Assembly (NCBI GenBank): GCA_024277475.1
Contig: JAJRVC010000292.1
Coordinates: forward strand, 1-6,022
Reading direction: 5' to 3'
DNA: 6,022 nt
Source: Deltaproteobacteria bacterium
Lineage (GTDB): Bacteria; Desulfobacterota; Desulfobacteria; Desulfobacterales; JAFDCJ01
The notes below the pieces were generated by a model. It made no database searches and was not told where the DNA came from. It saw only the letters and a program-made list of their open reading frames with translations. Shown here in pieces: positions 5,841 to 6,022 of the stretch (position 1 is its first letter; each line of letters starts with the position of its first letter). The translations under genes and the position numbers were made by a program.

Positions 5841-6022
5841 ATAAACATCCGATACAAAATAAATTTATACTTATTAACAAAGTTATGATAAAAGTCAACA
5901 AAAAATATAACATATTTTTTATTTGAGAAACTATTTATAGGAACTATACTTATAAATTAGATAAAACAGTAAGTTAAACTATAATTATTTGTGATCTAAA
6001 AATTTTTATAAAAAATAATATA
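5841..6022. other. Very AT-rich non-coding region at the window edge
   Basis: I see no gene here. The stretch is dominated by A and T runs, clearly unlike the coding DNA to its left. It probably serves as the upstream control region of the minus-strand aminotransferase gene, possibly shared with a gene outside the window. Such AT-rich leaders are also common binding sites for nucleoid proteins; nothing specific can be assigned. Confidence 0.6.
5870..5898 (-). promoter_or_regulatory. Candidate promoter of the aminotransferase gene
   Basis: TTGACT (5893-5898, five of six matches) is followed after 17 bases by AATAAG (5870-5875, four of six) on the minus strand, predicting a leader of about 90 bases. 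The surrounding DNA is so AT-rich that similar matches are easy to find, so this is only a candidate. Confidence 0.3.

Noticed and set aside
5866..5953. Nine-base direct repeat TATACTTAT (5866-5874 and 5945-5953)
   Set aside because: It lies in low-complexity AT-rich DNA where such matches are expected by chance.

Overview
The window is bacterial, with compact genes, Shine-Dalgarno sites and a VapBC-type toxin-antitoxin pair. The gene set (fused ADP-forming acyl-CoA synthetase, beta-keto acid cleavage enzyme, class III aminotransferase) would suit an anaerobic or amino-acid-catabolising bacterium, for instance a member of the Desulfobacterota. That placement is a guess from gene content, because no phylogenetic marker is present.

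Layout, left to right. Positions 1-465 (+) hold the 3' part of a DJ-1/PfpI-family gene whose start lies outside the window. Positions 499-642 (+) hold a short reading frame that looks like the N-terminal end of an 8-amino-7-oxononanoate synthase-type (BioF-like) PLP enzyme. Its recognisable part ends where the 3' end of an oppositely oriented PIN toxin gene begins. Positions 609-1231 (-) hold the toxin and its AbrB/MazE-fold antitoxin, preceded by a regulatory region of about 240 bases with a plausible promoter and repeated motifs. Positions 1468-5771 (-) hold three co-directional metabolic genes. In transcription order they are a class III (GSA aminomutase-like or beta-amino acid-type) aminotransferase, an ADP-forming acyl-CoA synthetase lacking most of its N-terminal CoA-binding domain, and a DUF849/BKACE beta-keto acid cleavage enzyme. 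The last 250 bases are the very AT-rich leader of the aminotransferase.

The three metabolic genes suggest one route. The aminotransferase could turn a beta-amino acid into a beta-keto acid. The BKACE enzyme could then react it with acetyl-CoA to give acetoacetate and an acyl-CoA. The ADP-forming synthetase could recover ATP from that acyl-CoA. This is inference from family chemistry and gene order. The substrate is unknown, and the truncated synthetase may no longer do the last step alone.

The most notable points are the headless but otherwise open synthetase gene, the tandem octamer array and perfect inverted repeat just upstream of it, the BioF-like remnant abutting the toxin gene, and the repeated motif in the toxin-antitoxin leader.
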